A stretch of 64,000 bases of DNA from Acidimicrobiaceae bacterium (lineage in GTDB: Bacteria > Actinomycetota > Acidimicrobiia > Acidimicrobiales > RAAP-2). The notes beneath the pieces are model-generated. The model had not been told where the DNA came from and searched no databases. It saw only the letters and a list, made by a program, of their open reading frames with translations. The stretch spans positions 34,033 through 98,032 of the forward strand of contig DAHUZS010000114.1 of NCBI GenBank assembly GCA_027315045.1. The letters are read 5' to 3'. Both the position numbers and the translations under genes were made by a program. Position 1 is the stretch's first letter; each line of letters starts with the position of its first letter. Positions 49,479-57,903 of the stretch are shown piece by piece.

Positions 49479-50378
49479 GTGTCCCGCCTGGCCTACCTGG
49501 GCACCCCGGCGTTCGCGGTGCCCCCGCTGCGGGCGCTCGTGGCCGCCGGCCACCAGGTCGAGCTGGTGGTGAGCACGCCGGACCGCCGCCGGGGTCGGGG
49601 GGCCGCGCCGACCCCCTCGCCGGTCAAGGCCGCGGCCGTCGAGCTCGGGCTGGCCACGGGTGACTCGGTGGACGAGCTGGTGGCGCCGGGGCGCGAACCC
49701 CCGGAGCTCGGCGTGGTCGTCGCCTACGGGAAGCTGATCCCCAAGGCGGTGCTGGCGGCGGTACCCATGGTCAATCTCCACTTCTCCCTCCTGCCGCGCT
49801 GGCGGGGAGCGGCGCCGCTCGAGCGGGCCATCCTGGCCGGCGATCGCAGCACCGGGGTCTGCGTCATGGCGGTGGACGAGACCCTCGACACCGGCGCGCT
49901 CTACGCCCGTGACGAGCTCGAGATCGGTTTCGACGAGCACCTCGGCTCGCTTCGCCGGCGCCTGGTGGAGACGGGCTGCGCCCGCCTGGTCGAGCTCCTG
50001 GCCGACGGGGTCGGGGGCCTGCCCGAGCCGGTCCCTCAGGACGGCGAGGTCACCTATGCGAAGAAGCTCGACCCGGCCGAGCTCGAGCTCGACTGGAGCC
50101 GCCCGAGCGCCCAGGTGCTGGCAGTGGTCCGCCTGGATCGCGGGGCCTACACGACGGCTGCCGGGCGCCGACTGCAGGTCCTCGAGGCCGTCGCGGTGCC
50201 GGGCGACCCGGGCCGGGGCACCGAGCCGGGCGTCCTGGCCGGCGGTCTCGTGACCACCGGGGACGGGGCGTTGCGGCTGGTCACCGTGCAACCCGAGGGC
50301 AGGCGCCCGATGGCCGCGGCCGACTGGCTGCGGGGCAGCCGCCTCCCCGGGGGGACCCGGCTCGGGGCGCCGTCGTGA
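49479..50378 (+). CDS. fmt: Methionyl-tRNA formyltransferase
   Basis: A 299-residue enzyme that formylates initiator Met-tRNA. It has LAYLGTPAFAVPPL at the N-terminus, VVAYGKLIPKAVL, the catalytic region NLHFSLLPRWRGAAP and MAVDETLDTGALY. A C-terminal OB-like domain starts near residue 205. It is leaderless with a GTG start. The next gene overlaps its stop by GTGA. Confidence 0.95.
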   Translation: MSRLAYLGTPAFAVPPLRALVAAGHQVELVVSTPDRRRGRGAAPTPSPVKAAAVELGLATGDSVDELVAPGREPPELGVVVAYGKLIPKAVLAAVPMVNLHFSLLPRWRGAAPLERAILAGDRSTGVCVMAVDETLDTGALYARDELEIGFDEHLGSLRRRLVETGCARLVELLADGVGGLPEPVPQDGEVTYAKKLDPAELELDWSRPSAQVLAVVRLDRGAYTTAAGRRLQVLEAVAVPGDPGRGTEPGVLAGGLVTTGDGALRLVTVQPEGRRPMAAADWLRGSRLPGGTRLGAPS

Positions 50379-51151
50379 GCGACGCCTGGGACCCGGGTCA
50401 GTACGAGCGGTTCGCGGCGGAGCGCCGACAACCCTTCGACGACCTGTGCGAGCTGTGCATGCCGGTCGACGGGGGGCGCATCGTCGACCTCGGCTGCGGC
50501 ACCGGCGAGTTGACCGCCGAGCTGCACCGCGCCCTGCGGGCCGGAGAGACCCTCGGCATCGACCGCTCCCCGTCCATGCTGACCGACGCCTCCCGGTGGG
50601 CCGACGGGGTGCCGGGCCTCCGCTTCGCGCCGGGCGAGATCGAGGCCTTCGAGGACCTGGGGGTGGACCTCGTCTTCGCCAACTCCTCGTTGCACTGGGT
50701 GCCCGACCACCGGCGTCTGTTGGCCCGGCTCCGGGCCTCGCTCGCCCCCGGCGGCCAGCTGGCCTTCCAGGTCCCGGCGGCCTTCTCGCACCCCTCGCAC
50801 CGGATCGCGGCCGAGCTGGCGGCCGAGGAGCCGTTCAGGGAGGCCGGGCGCGGCCTGCGTTCGGGGGACTCGGTGCTCACCCCGGCGCGCTACGCCGAGG
50901 AGCTGTTCGCGCTCGGCGCGGTGGCCCAGGTGGTTCGGTTGCAGGTCTACGGGCACCTCCTTCCCTCGGTCGAATCGGTGGTCGAATGGGTGGCGGGCTC
51001 GACGCTCACCCCGCTGCGGGCCGCCCTCTCCGAGGAGGCCTTTGAGGAGTTCCTCGCCGCCTACCACCAGCGCCTCCTGACCGAGCTCGGCCAGCAGCGC
51101 CCGTACTTCTACGCGTTCAGCCGGATCCTGTGCTGGGCCCGGTTCCGCTGA
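50375..51151 (+). CDS. SAM-dependent methyltransferase, trans-aconitate methyltransferase-like
   Basis: A 258-residue class I methyltransferase. It starts WDPGQYERFAAERRQPFDDL, motif I is IVDLGCGTGELTAEL, then GIDRSPSMLTDAS and FANSSLHWVPDH. This arrangement is typical of Tam (trans-aconitate 2-methyltransferase) and its relatives. The substrate is not certain. It is translationally coupled to fmt through a GTGA overlap. Confidence 0.85.
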   Translation: MSDAWDPGQYERFAAERRQPFDDLCELCMPVDGGRIVDLGCGTGELTAELHRALRAGETLGIDRSPSMLTDASRWADGVPGLRFAPGEIEAFEDLGVDLVFANSSLHWVPDHRRLLARLRASLAPGGQLAFQVPAAFSHPSHRIAAELAAEEPFREAGRGLRSGDSVLTPARYAEELFALGAVAQVVRLQVYGHLLPSVESVVEWVAGSTLTPLRAALSEEAFEEFLAAYHQRLLTELGQQRPYFYAFSRILCWARFR

Positions 51152-51195
51152 CCTTGAGTCGCCAAGAAGCACGGGTCCGGCGCCCGGGGGGCCGG

Positions 51196-51201
51196 TAGGT
51201 T
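51196..51201 (+). promoter_or_regulatory. -10 element (TAGGTT) of rpe
   Basis: TAGGTT lies seven bases before the GTG at 51209. A TTG at 51200 overlaps the hexamer and is therefore not the start. Confidence 0.55.
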
Positions 51202-51208
51202 GGCAGCG

Positions 51209-51949
51209 GTGAGCGCCGATGGGGTGCGGGGATCTGCGGGGGTGGGATCGGGGCGCCGGGCCGGTTTGGACCCCGGGGTCCCCGGGGCGCTGAAGGTGGC
51301 CCCCTCGGTCCTCTCGGCCGACTTCGGGAACCTGGCCGAGGCGGTGGGCGAGGTGGCGAGCGGCGCCGACTGGCTCCACGTCGACGTGATGGACGGCCAC
51401 TTCGTCCCCAACCTGACCATCGGCCCGCCGGTGGTGGCCTCGCTGCGCCGGCACTCCGGGCTGTTCTTCGACTGCCATCTCATGATGACCGACCCTGGTC
51501 GCTACCTGGAGGCGTTCCGCGAGGCCGGTGCTGACTCGCTCACCGTGCACGTCGAGGTGGGTGACACCCCCGAGCTGGTCCGGCGGATCCACGACCTCGG
51601 GATGCGGGCCGGGGTGGCGGCCAACCCCGACACGGGATTCTCGGCCCTGGCGCCGCTTTTGGACCAGGTCGACCTGGTGCTCTGCATGACGGTGTTCCCC
51701 GGCTTCGGCGGCCAGGCCTTCATGGCCGAGGTGCTGGCGAAGGTGGCCGAGGTCCGGGCGGCCATCGACGCTTGGGGCCTGGCGGTCGACCTCGAGGTGG
51801 ACGGCGGGATCGACGAGCACACGGCCAGGCAGGCGGCCAGCGCCGGGGCGAACGTCTTCGTGGCCGGGAGCGCGGTGTTCGGCCACGACGCGCCCTGGGA
51901 GGCGGTCGAGGCCATCCGCAAGGCGGTGCTCGAGGCGCGACCGGCCTGA
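51209..51949 (+). CDS. rpe: Ribulose-phosphate 3-epimerase
   Basis: A 246-residue TIM-barrel enzyme of the pentose phosphate pathway. Key segments are VAPSVLSADFGNL, LHVDVMDGHFVPNLTIGP, DCHLMMTDPGRYL, MTVFPGFGGQAF and LEVDGGIDEHTA. Metal-binding His and Asp are kept. About 25 extra N-terminal residues precede the barrel. Leaderless GTG. It sits just upstream of ribD and supplies or drains ribulose 5-phosphate, the ribBA substrate. Confidence 0.96.
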   Translation: MSADGVRGSAGVGSGRRAGLDPGVPGALKVAPSVLSADFGNLAEAVGEVASGADWLHVDVMDGHFVPNLTIGPPVVASLRRHSGLFFDCHLMMTDPGRYLEAFREAGADSLTVHVEVGDTPELVRRIHDLGMRAGVAANPDTGFSALAPLLDQVDLVLCMTVFPGFGGQAFMAEVLAKVAEVRAAIDAWGLAVDLEVDGGIDEHTARQAASAGANVFVAGSAVFGHDAPWEAVEAIRKAVLEARPA

Positions 51950-51999
51950 GGACGGCCGTCGACAAAGGGCCTCTTGCCAGGGATTCTCCTGGGGCCCGG

Positions 52000-52005
52000 T
52001 AGGAT
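52000..52005 (+). promoter_or_regulatory. -10 element (TAGGAT) of the rib-his operon
   Basis: TAGGAT lies ten bases before the ribD ATG, leaving a leader of only a few bases. There is no room for an FMN riboswitch. Confidence 0.55.
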
Positions 52006-52015
52006 CGGGCCTCCT

Positions 52016-53047
52016 ATGACCAGCGCGGAGCCGATCCCCGAGGGGAACGAGGACCCCGACCGGCTGCACATGGCCCGCGCCATCGAGCTCGCGGCCCTGG
52101 CCCGTCCGGTCACCTCTCCCAATCCCTGGGTCGGGGCGGTGGTGGTCCCGCGGGGCGCCTCGGTCCGCTTCGAGGGGATGACCGCCCCGGTCGGCGGGGA
52201 CCACGCCGAGATCCGGGCCCTGGCCGCGGCGTCGGCGGCCGGCCTGGCTGCCGGGGCCACCCTCTACAGCACGCTCGAGCCGTGCTCGCACCACGGCCGG
52301 ACCCCCCCGTGCGTGGACGCGGTGCTGAACGCGGGGATCTCCCGGGTCGTGGTCGGGATGGTCGACCCCGACCCTCAGGTGCGTGGGCAGGGGATCGCCG
52401 CCTTGGAGGCGGCGGGCATCGAGGTCACCACCGGGGTCTTGGAGACGGCGGTGCGCGAGCAGCTGGCCCCCTACGCGAAGCACCGCCTGACCGGCCGGCC
52501 CTGGGTGGTGCTCAAGCTGGCGCTCACCCTCGACGGGCGCAGCGCCGCCCCCGACGGCTCCAGCCAGTGGATCACCGGGCCGGCGGCCCGGGCCGACGTG
52601 CACCGCCTGCGGGCCTGCTCCGACGCGGTGGTGGTCGGGGCCGGCACGGTGCGGGCCGACGACCCGGCCCTGACGGTACGGCCGGAGTCGGGCCCGGTGC
52701 CCGACCGCCAGCCGCTGCGCGGCGTGCTGGGCAAGGCCCCCCCGGGGGCCCGGGTCCAGCCGGCGGTCGAGCTCAGCGGGGACCTCGACGCCGTGCTGGC
52801 CGAGCTCGGCCGCCGCGGCACGATCCAGGTTCTGGTGGAGGGGGGTGCCCGGGTGGCCCACGACTTCCACGCGGCCGGTCTGGTCGACCGCTACGTCTTC
52901 TACCTTGCCCCCGCGCTCTCGGGCGGGGACGATGGGAGGCCGGTCTTCGCCGGTCCGGGGGCCCCGCGGATCGAGGAGTTCTGGCGCGGCCGGCTGGTGT
53001 CGGTCGAGCGGCTGGGGGAGGACCTACGAGTGGAGGTGGCGGCCTGA
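52016..53047 (+). CDS. ribD: Riboflavin biosynthesis deaminase/reductase
   Basis: A 343-residue bifunctional enzyme. The deaminase half has SPNPWVGAVVV, the zinc-site HAEIRAL and PCSHHGRTPPC; the reductase half has KLALTLDGRSAAPDGSSQWITG and QVLVEGGARVAHDF. The central part of the reductase is shorter than in E. coli. It shares a base with the ribBA ATG. The riboflavin synthase gene ribE, which often follows, is missing here. Confidence 0.94.
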   Translation: MTSAEPIPEGNEDPDRLHMARAIELAALARPVTSPNPWVGAVVVPRGASVRFEGMTAPVGGDHAEIRALAAASAAGLAAGATLYSTLEPCSHHGRTPPCVDAVLNAGISRVVVGMVDPDPQVRGQGIAALEAAGIEVTTGVLETAVREQLAPYAKHRLTGRPWVVLKLALTLDGRSAAPDGSSQWITGPAARADVHRLRACSDAVVVGAGTVRADDPALTVRPESGPVPDRQPLRGVLGKAPPGARVQPAVELSGDLDAVLAELGRRGTIQVLVEGGARVAHDFHAAGLVDRYVFYLAPALSGGDDGRPVFAGPGAPRIEEFWRGRLVSVERLGEDLRVEVAA

Positions 53048-54291
53048 TGGCACTGGCATCGATTCCCGAAGCGATCGACGCGTTCGGTCGTGGGGAGATG
53101 GTCGTGGTGGTGGATGACGCCGACCGCGAGAACGAAGGCGACCTCATCATGGCGGCCGAGGCGGCCACCCCCGAGAAGATCGCGTTCTTCCTCCAGCACA
53201 CCTCGGGGGTGATCTGCGTCCCGATCACGCCCAGCCGGGCCGACGAGCTCGAGCTCCCCCAGATGGTCCACGCCAACACCGAGTCCCAGCGCACCGCGTT
53301 CACGGTGAGCGTCGACGCGCGACGAGGCACGACGACCGGGATCTCGGCGTCGGACCGGGCCACCACCATCGCGGCGCTGATCGACCCGGAGACCCGGCCG
53401 GGCGACCTGGCCCGTCCGGGCCACATCTTCCCGCTGCGCTACCGCATCGGCGGGGTGCTGAAGCGGCACGGGCACACCGAGGCCGCCATCGATCTCGCCC
53501 GGGCGGCCGGGCTGTACCCGGCCGGCGTGCTTTGCGAGATCGTCACCGCCGACAAGTCGTCGATGGCCCGCCTCGAGGAGCTCGAGCGCTTCGCCCAGAC
53601 CCACGGGTTCCCGATCATCACCATCGCCGATCTCATCCGCTACCGGCGCCGCAACGAGATGTTGGTGCGGCGGGTGGCCCAGGCTCGGATCCCGACCGAC
53701 GCCGGTGAGTACTCGGCCTACGTCTACGAGTCCCTGCTCGACGGCGAGCAGCACCTGGCCTTCGTGCGGGGCGAGATCGCCGGCCAAGAGAACGTGCTCG
53801 TGCGGGTCCACTCCGAGTGCCTGACCGGAGACGTGTTCGGGTCGCTGCGTTGCGACTGCGGGCCCCAGCTCCACGGGGCCCTCGACCTGATCGAGGCGGA
53901 GGGCCGGGGCGTCGTCGTGTACCTGCGGGGCCACGAGGGCCGGGGCATCGGGCTCGGCCACAAGATCCGGGCCTACAGCCTCCAGGAGCGGGGCCACGAC
54001 ACCGTGGACGCCAACTTGGAGCTCGGCCTCCCGGTCGACAACCGCGAGTACGGGATCGGGGCCCAGATGCTGGTCGACCTCGGGGTCAGCACCATGCGGA
54101 TCATGACCAACAACCCGGTGAAGTACGGCGGGCTCGAGGGCTTCGGTCTCGACATCGTCGAGCGGGTGCCGCTCGAGTCGACCCCCAACCCCGAGAACAT
54201 CTCGTACCTGCGCACCAAGCGGGAGCGCCTCGGGCACCTGCTCGAGAACCTGGCCGACGTCATCGAGGACCCGGACCCCTCGGCACCGTGA
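53047..54291 (+). CDS. ribBA: Bifunctional DHBP synthase / GTP cyclohydrolase II
   Basis: A 414-residue fusion. RibB (about 1-205) has VVDDADRENEGDLIMAAE and the RPGHIFPL and RHGHTEAAIDLARAAG segments. RibA (from 207) has VRVHSECLTGDVFGS, the zinc cysteines in LRCDCGPQL, RGHEGRGIGLGHK and MTNNPVKYGGL. It supplies both riboflavin precursors. It overlaps ribD and ribH. Confidence 0.97.
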   Translation: MALASIPEAIDAFGRGEMVVVVDDADRENEGDLIMAAEAATPEKIAFFLQHTSGVICVPITPSRADELELPQMVHANTESQRTAFTVSVDARRGTTTGISASDRATTIAALIDPETRPGDLARPGHIFPLRYRIGGVLKRHGHTEAAIDLARAAGLYPAGVLCEIVTADKSSMARLEELERFAQTHGFPIITIADLIRYRRRNEMLVRRVAQARIPTDAGEYSAYVYESLLDGEQHLAFVRGEIAGQENVLVRVHSECLTGDVFGSLRCDCGPQLHGALDLIEAEGRGVVVYLRGHEGRGIGLGHKIRAYSLQERGHDTVDANLELGLPVDNREYGIGAQMLVDLGVSTMRIMTNNPVKYGGLEGFGLDIVERVPLESTPNPENISYLRTKRERLGHLLENLADVIEDPDPSAP

Positions 54292-54854
54292 CCGGGTCGG
54301 AGGAGACCCGGCTCGATCCGGGCACCTTCGCCCGGGTGCGGGCCCGGGTCGGCAGGCAGTTCGGCGAGCGCCCGCTCGAGGAGGCCGACGGCCGGGGCCT
54401 GCGGGTCGGGCTGGCCTGCGCCATGTTCAACGGCAACATCACCACCCGCCTGCTCGACGGGGCCCTCGAGGGCCTGGCGTTGGCGGCGGTCGAAGCCAAC
54501 GACGTCACGGTGCTCTGGGTGCCCGGGGCCTTCGAGCTGCCGCTGGCGGCCCGCCGCCTGGCCACTTCGGGCCTCGACGCGGTGGTGTGCCTGGGGGCGG
54601 TGGTCCGCGGCGAGACCGCCCACTTCGAGTACGTGGCCGGCGAGTGCGCGGCCGGGCTGGCGCGGGTGGCGCTCGAGACCGGGGTGCCGGTGGTGCTCGG
54701 CGTGCAGACGACCGAGAACCTCACCCAGGCACTCGAACGGAGCCGGCCCGACGAGACCAACCGGGGCCGGGAGGCAGCGCTCTCGGCGGTCCACCTGGCC
54801 TCGACGCTGCGGGCCCTCCCCGCGGCGGGACGGCGGGGGGCGGCGGGGGCCTGA
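54288..54854 (+). CDS. ribH: 6,7-Dimethyl-8-ribityllumazine synthase
   Basis: A 188-residue protein with the lumazine synthase core: FNGNITTRLLDGALEG, WVPGAFELPLAARRL, CLGAVVRGETAHFEYVAGE and GVQTTENLTQALERS. The first 38 residues are an extra arginine/glutamate-rich extension. GTG start overlapping ribBA; the stop shares a base with the hisG ATG. Confidence 0.95.
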   Translation: MTGSEETRLDPGTFARVRARVGRQFGERPLEEADGRGLRVGLACAMFNGNITTRLLDGALEGLALAAVEANDVTVLWVPGAFELPLAARRLATSGLDAVVCLGAVVRGETAHFEYVAGECAAGLARVALETGVPVVLGVQTTENLTQALERSRPDETNRGREAALSAVHLASTLRALPAAGRRGAAGA

Positions 54855-55738
54855 TGCTGCGCCTGGTGCTGCCCAAGGGGTCCCTCGAGGAGGCCACGCT
54901 CCGGCTCTTCGCCGACGCCGACCTGCGGGTGCACCGTTCCTCGGAGGTCGACTACCGGGCGAGCATCCACGACGATCGGATCGACGAGGTCCGGGTCCTG
55001 CGGCCCCAGGAGATCCCGCTGTACCTGGCCGAGGGACTGTTCGACCTCGGCATCACCGGCCGGGACTGGATCGAAGAGCGTGGGGTCGAGCTGGTGTCGC
55101 TCGGCGAGCTGCCCTACTCCAAGGTCAGCGCGGAGCCGGTGCGCCTGGTCCTGGCGGTGGCCGACGACTCCCCGGTGCGGTCGCTCCGGGAGCTGGCCGG
55201 ACGGGCGCAGCCCCTGCGGGTCTCGACCGAGTACCCCGAGATCACCGGCCGGGCCCTGGCCGAGGCGGGGATCGACGCCGAGGTCTCCCTCTCCTACGGC
55301 GCCACCGAGGCCAAGGTGCCCGACATCGCCGACTGCGTGGTCGAGCTGACCGAGACCGGGCGGGCGATCCGGGCCGCCGGGCTGCGGCCCATCCACACCC
55401 TGCTCGTCTCGCACACCGAGCTGGTGGCCAACCCCGACGCGGCGGCCGACCCGGAGAAGCGCCGGGCCATGGACCAGATCGCCACGCTGCTCATGGGGAC
55501 CTTGGAGGCCCGGGAGAAGGTGCTCGTCAAGCTGAACGTCTCGGCCGAACGGCGGGCGGCGGTGATCGACCGGCTGCCGTCGCTGCGCGCGCCCACCGTC
55601 TCGGAACTGGCCGGCGAGGGCGGCTTCGCCGTCGAGACGGTGGTGCTGAAAGAGGAGATCAACACGCTCATCCCGGAGCTGAAGGAGCTCGGGGCGAGCG
55701 ACATCTTGGAGCTGGCGTTGGCCAAGATCGTCCATTGA
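54854..55738 (+). CDS. hisG: ATP phosphoribosyltransferase, long form
   Basis: A 294-residue first enzyme of histidine synthesis. It has LRLVLPKGSLEEATLRLF, DLGITGRDWIEERG and the PRPP site in the VSLSYGATEAKVPDIADCVVEL region, and a C-terminal ACT-like regulatory domain (from about 210), so it is the long type inhibited by histidine. hisE, often adjacent in actinobacteria, is not here. The stop overlaps the next gene as TTGA. Confidence 0.95.
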   Translation: MLRLVLPKGSLEEATLRLFADADLRVHRSSEVDYRASIHDDRIDEVRVLRPQEIPLYLAEGLFDLGITGRDWIEERGVELVSLGELPYSKVSAEPVRLVLAVADDSPVRSLRELAGRAQPLRVSTEYPEITGRALAEAGIDAEVSLSYGATEAKVPDIADCVVELTETGRAIRAAGLRPIHTLLVSHTELVANPDAAADPEKRRAMDQIATLLMGTLEAREKVLVKLNVSAERRAAVIDRLPSLRAPTVSELAGEGGFAVETVVLKEEINTLIPELKELGASDILELALAKIVH

Positions 55739-55971
55739 GCGCCCGGGACGGCTGGCCGGTGCGGCGGGGCCCCCGGCGCGGGACAGTGGTGAGCTTCGAG
55801 GACGAGCGGGGGGTCGGCACCGTCGAGGAGGAGGACGGCGCGACGTTCTTCTTCCATTGCACGGCCCTCACCGACGGCAGCCGCCAGGTCGAGGTGGGCC
55901 AACCGATCCTCTTCGTGGTGCGCCCGGGGCACGGCGGCCGGCTCGAGGCCCGGGAGCTGGACAAGTGCTGA
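55735..55971 (+). CDS. Cold-shock domain-like small protein
   Basis: A 78-residue protein whose core, GTVVSFEDERGVGTVEEEDG, then TFFFHCTAL and GQPILFVVRPGHGG, follows the OB-fold pattern of cold-shock proteins. The RNA-binding aromatics are partly replaced, so it is a divergent member. It starts with a TTG overlapping the hisG stop, which suggests coupled translation. It converges on the DUF1844-like gene. Confidence 0.75.
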   Translation: MSARDGWPVRRGPRRGTVVSFEDERGVGTVEEEDGATFFFHCTALTDGSRQVEVGQPILFVVRPGHGGRLEARELDKC

Positions 55972-55985
55972 GCGGCGCTTGGCGC

Positions 55986-56408
55986 CTAGGCCCCTTCGCC
56001 ACCCTCCGACCGGGGACCCTCCGCCGCCCGGTCGAGCTGGACGTAGCCCAGCCGGAGCTGGGCCAGCGCGTCGCGCAGGGGTGTGAGCGCGTCCCCCAGC
56101 CGGTCGCCCAGACCATCGACGAGGTACCCGAAGGCGTCGATGGCCAGGCGGGCCTGGGGCAAGAGCGGAGGGTTGGACGACAGGTAGATCGCACCCAGCT
56201 CGAAGAGCCCGTAGCAGTGGTTGGCGACCACCGTCTCGGCCGGGGTCTCGGCCAAACGCTGGCGGAGCGCTTCGACCTCCGCCTCGGCCCGAGCCTCGTC
56301 GGCCTCCGCGGGTTCGACCGGGCCAGACCGCGGGGGGCTGGCCGGGGGAGCCTGCCGGCCCTCGGGTTCGACCGGGTGCTCGCCAGAGGGTGTCCACAGG
56401 CTGGACAT
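55986..56408 (-). CDS. DUF1844-like hypothetical protein divergent from infC
   Basis: A 140-residue protein with a proline-rich N-terminus, a helical middle and ARLAIDAFGYLVDGLGDRLG followed by LRDALAQLRLGYVQL at the C-terminus. This resembles the DUF1844 proteins found next to infC in many actinobacteria. Function unknown. TAGGGT lies six bases before the ATG on the minus strand, so it is leaderless. Confidence 0.7.
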   Translation of the reverse strand: MSSLWTPSGEHPVEPEGRQAPPASPPRSGPVEPAEADEARAEAEVEALRQRLAETPAETVVANHCYGLFELGAIYLSSNPPLLPQARLAIDAFGYLVDGLGDRLGDALTPLRDALAQLRLGYVQLDRAAEGPRSEGGEGA

Positions 56409-56413
56409 GCTGG

Positions 56414-56420
56414 TACCCTA
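56414..56420. promoter_or_regulatory. Shared symmetric -10 for infC and the divergent gene
   Basis: TACCCTA reads TACCCT on the plus strand (infC leader promoter) and TAGGGT on the minus strand, six bases before the divergent ATG at 56408. The two -10 elements overlap almost completely. Confidence 0.55.
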
Positions 56421-56426
56421 CAGCCG

Positions 56427-56595
56427 AGCAAAACGGAAAGCGGGGTGGCGGCGTGCCACCTCCACCCGGCCACCGCCATCTGGATGTTGCGATGCGACGG
56501 GTTCGAACGGCCGAACCGGGTGACCCGGAGGCCCCCCGCTCTCCGCCAACTGGTGCGCGGCGTGCCGCGCACCCGACCAGGAGGAGTGATGTCGC
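56427..56595 (+). promoter_or_regulatory. Structured infC leader
   Basis: About 170 nt of likely untranslated leader. It contains a GGTTCG/CGAACC hairpin at 56500-56517 and a perfect GTGCGCGGC/GCCGCGCAC palindrome at 56553-56572, followed by GAGGAG before the start. Leaders of infC-rpmI-rplT operons are regulated by L20 or IF3 in other bacteria; no specific Rfam-like motif can be claimed here. Confidence 0.45.
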
Positions 56596-57237
56596 ATCGT
56601 CACTGAGACCACCAACGAGCACCGCATCAACGACCGGATCCGGGCCCGGGAGGTTCGGCTCGTCGATCCTGACGGCCAGCAGCTGGGGATCAAAGCGCTT
56701 CCCGAGGCCCTGACGATCGCCCGGGACCTCGATCTGGACCTCGTCGAGGTGGCCCCGATGGCCAACCCGCCGGTGTGCCGGATCATGGACTACGGGAAGT
56801 TCAAGTTCGACGAGGCCCAGCGGGCCAAGGAGTCACGGCGCAAGGCGGTCCACGTCGGGATCAAGGAGATGAAGTACCGGCCCAAGATCGGTTCGGGCGA
56901 CTTCGAGACCAAGACCCGGCAGGTGGCCAAGTTCCTCGACGACGGGCACAAGGTGAAGCTCACGATCATGTTCCGTGGTCGCGAGGTCTTCCACCCCGAG
57001 CTCGGCAAGCGGATCCTGGACCGGGTGGCCGAGCAGCTCGGTGACTCGGCCAAGGTCGAGTTCGAACCCCGCCTCGACGGGCGCAACATGGTGATGGTGC
57101 TCGCCCCGGACAAACGGGCCCGCCAGTCGGCTGCCGCCCGCGCCGTGCGCCAGCAGCACGAGGAGGCGGAGGCCCCGGTCAAGCCGGGTGTCGGGGAAGG
57201 GATCTCGGGGGACGGGCCGGCGCCACAGGGAGGCTGA
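56596..57237 (+). CDS. infC: Translation initiation factor IF-3, apparent ATC start
   Basis: A 213-residue IF3. The N-domain begins TETTNEHRINDRIRARE and continues VRLVDPDGQQLGIK; the linker and C-domain show PPVCRIMDYGKFKF, RPKIGSGDFETKTRQ and MFRGREVFHPELG. No ATG, GTG or TTG precedes the N-domain in frame (a TGA lies at 56587). ATC at 56596 gives the expected N-terminus, with GGAG ten bases upstream. Rare AUU/AUC starts in infC are known and allow IF3 to repress its own translation. The first standard start, at 56749, would remove the whole N-domain. Confidence 0.9.
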   Translation: MVTETTNEHRINDRIRAREVRLVDPDGQQLGIKALPEALTIARDLDLDLVEVAPMANPPVCRIMDYGKFKFDEAQRAKESRRKAVHVGIKEMKYRPKIGSGDFETKTRQVAKFLDDGHKVKLTIMFRGREVFHPELGKRILDRVAEQLGDSAKVEFEPRLDGRNMVMVLAPDKRARQSAAARAVRQQHEEAEAPVKPGVGEGISGDGPAPQGG

Positions 57238-57239
57238 CC

Positions 57240-57434
57240 ATGCCCAAGATGAAGACCGACCGTGGGGCGGCGAAGCGGATCAAGGTGACCGGCACCGGCC
57301 GGCTCCGCCGGCGTCAGGCGTTCCGGGCCCATCTGCTCGAGAAGAAGGCGTCGAAGCGGACCCGACGCCTGGCGACCGAGACCGAGATCGCCCCGGCCGA
57401 CGAGCGCCAGGTCCGCCGCATGCTGGGCCGCTAG
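57240..57434 (+). CDS. rpmI: Ribosomal protein bL35
   Basis: A 64-residue basic protein, [19 protein letters not shown] then [16 protein letters not shown], the standard bL35. It follows infC by two bases in the conserved infC-rpmI-rplT operon. Confidence 0.97.
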   Translation: MPKMKTDRGAAKRIKVTGTGRLRRRQAFRAHLLEKKASKRTRRLATETEIAPADERQVRRMLGR

Positions 57435-57519
57435 CGCCCCCGGCGACCGCTGCGCTCACCCGAGCAGAGCGAACCGACAACGACGACCGAGAACGACCCG
57501 GAATGAGAGGAGGACCCCG

Positions 57520-57903
57520 ATGGCCAGGGTGAAGCGCTCGGTGCACGGCCGCAAGCACCACCGCGCCGTCCTCGAGCAGGCCAAGGGCTACTACGGGAAC
57601 AAGAGCCGCAGCTACCGGGCCGCCAACGAGCAGCTCTTGCACTCGATGCAGTACGCGTACCGAGACCGCCGGGCCCGCAAGGGCGAGTTCCGCAAGCTCT
57701 GGATCCAGCGGATCAACGCCGCCGCCCGTGAGAACGGCCTCAGCTACAGCCGCTTCATCGCCGGCCTGCACCGGGCCGGGGTGGAGGTCGATCGCAAGAT
57801 CCTGGCCGACCTGGCCGTCACCGACGCCGACGCGTTCGGGGCGCTGGTCGCCGTGGCCTCGGGCAAGCCCGGTGAGCTTCCGGCCGAGGAGACCGCCTCC
57901 TGA
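57520..57903 (+). CDS. rplT: Ribosomal protein bL20
   Basis: A 127-residue protein, [20 protein letters not shown], then [13 protein letters not shown] and [18 protein letters not shown]. bL20 is an early 50S assembly protein. AGAGGAGG lies upstream of the ATG. The 85-bp gap after rpmI has no clear hairpin. Its stop overlaps the CTG start of the next gene. Confidence 0.97.
   Translation: MARVKRSVHGRKHHRAVLEQAKGYYGNKSRSYRAANEQLLHSMQYAYRDRRARKGEFRKLWIQRINAAARENGLSYSRFIAGLHRAGVEVDRKILADLAVTDADAFGALVAVASGKPGELPAEETAS

Noticed and set aside
51950..52015. FMN riboswitch before ribD
   Set aside because: Only 66 bases separate rpe and ribD and the promoter lies within them; there is no room for an RFN element and no matching conserved bases.
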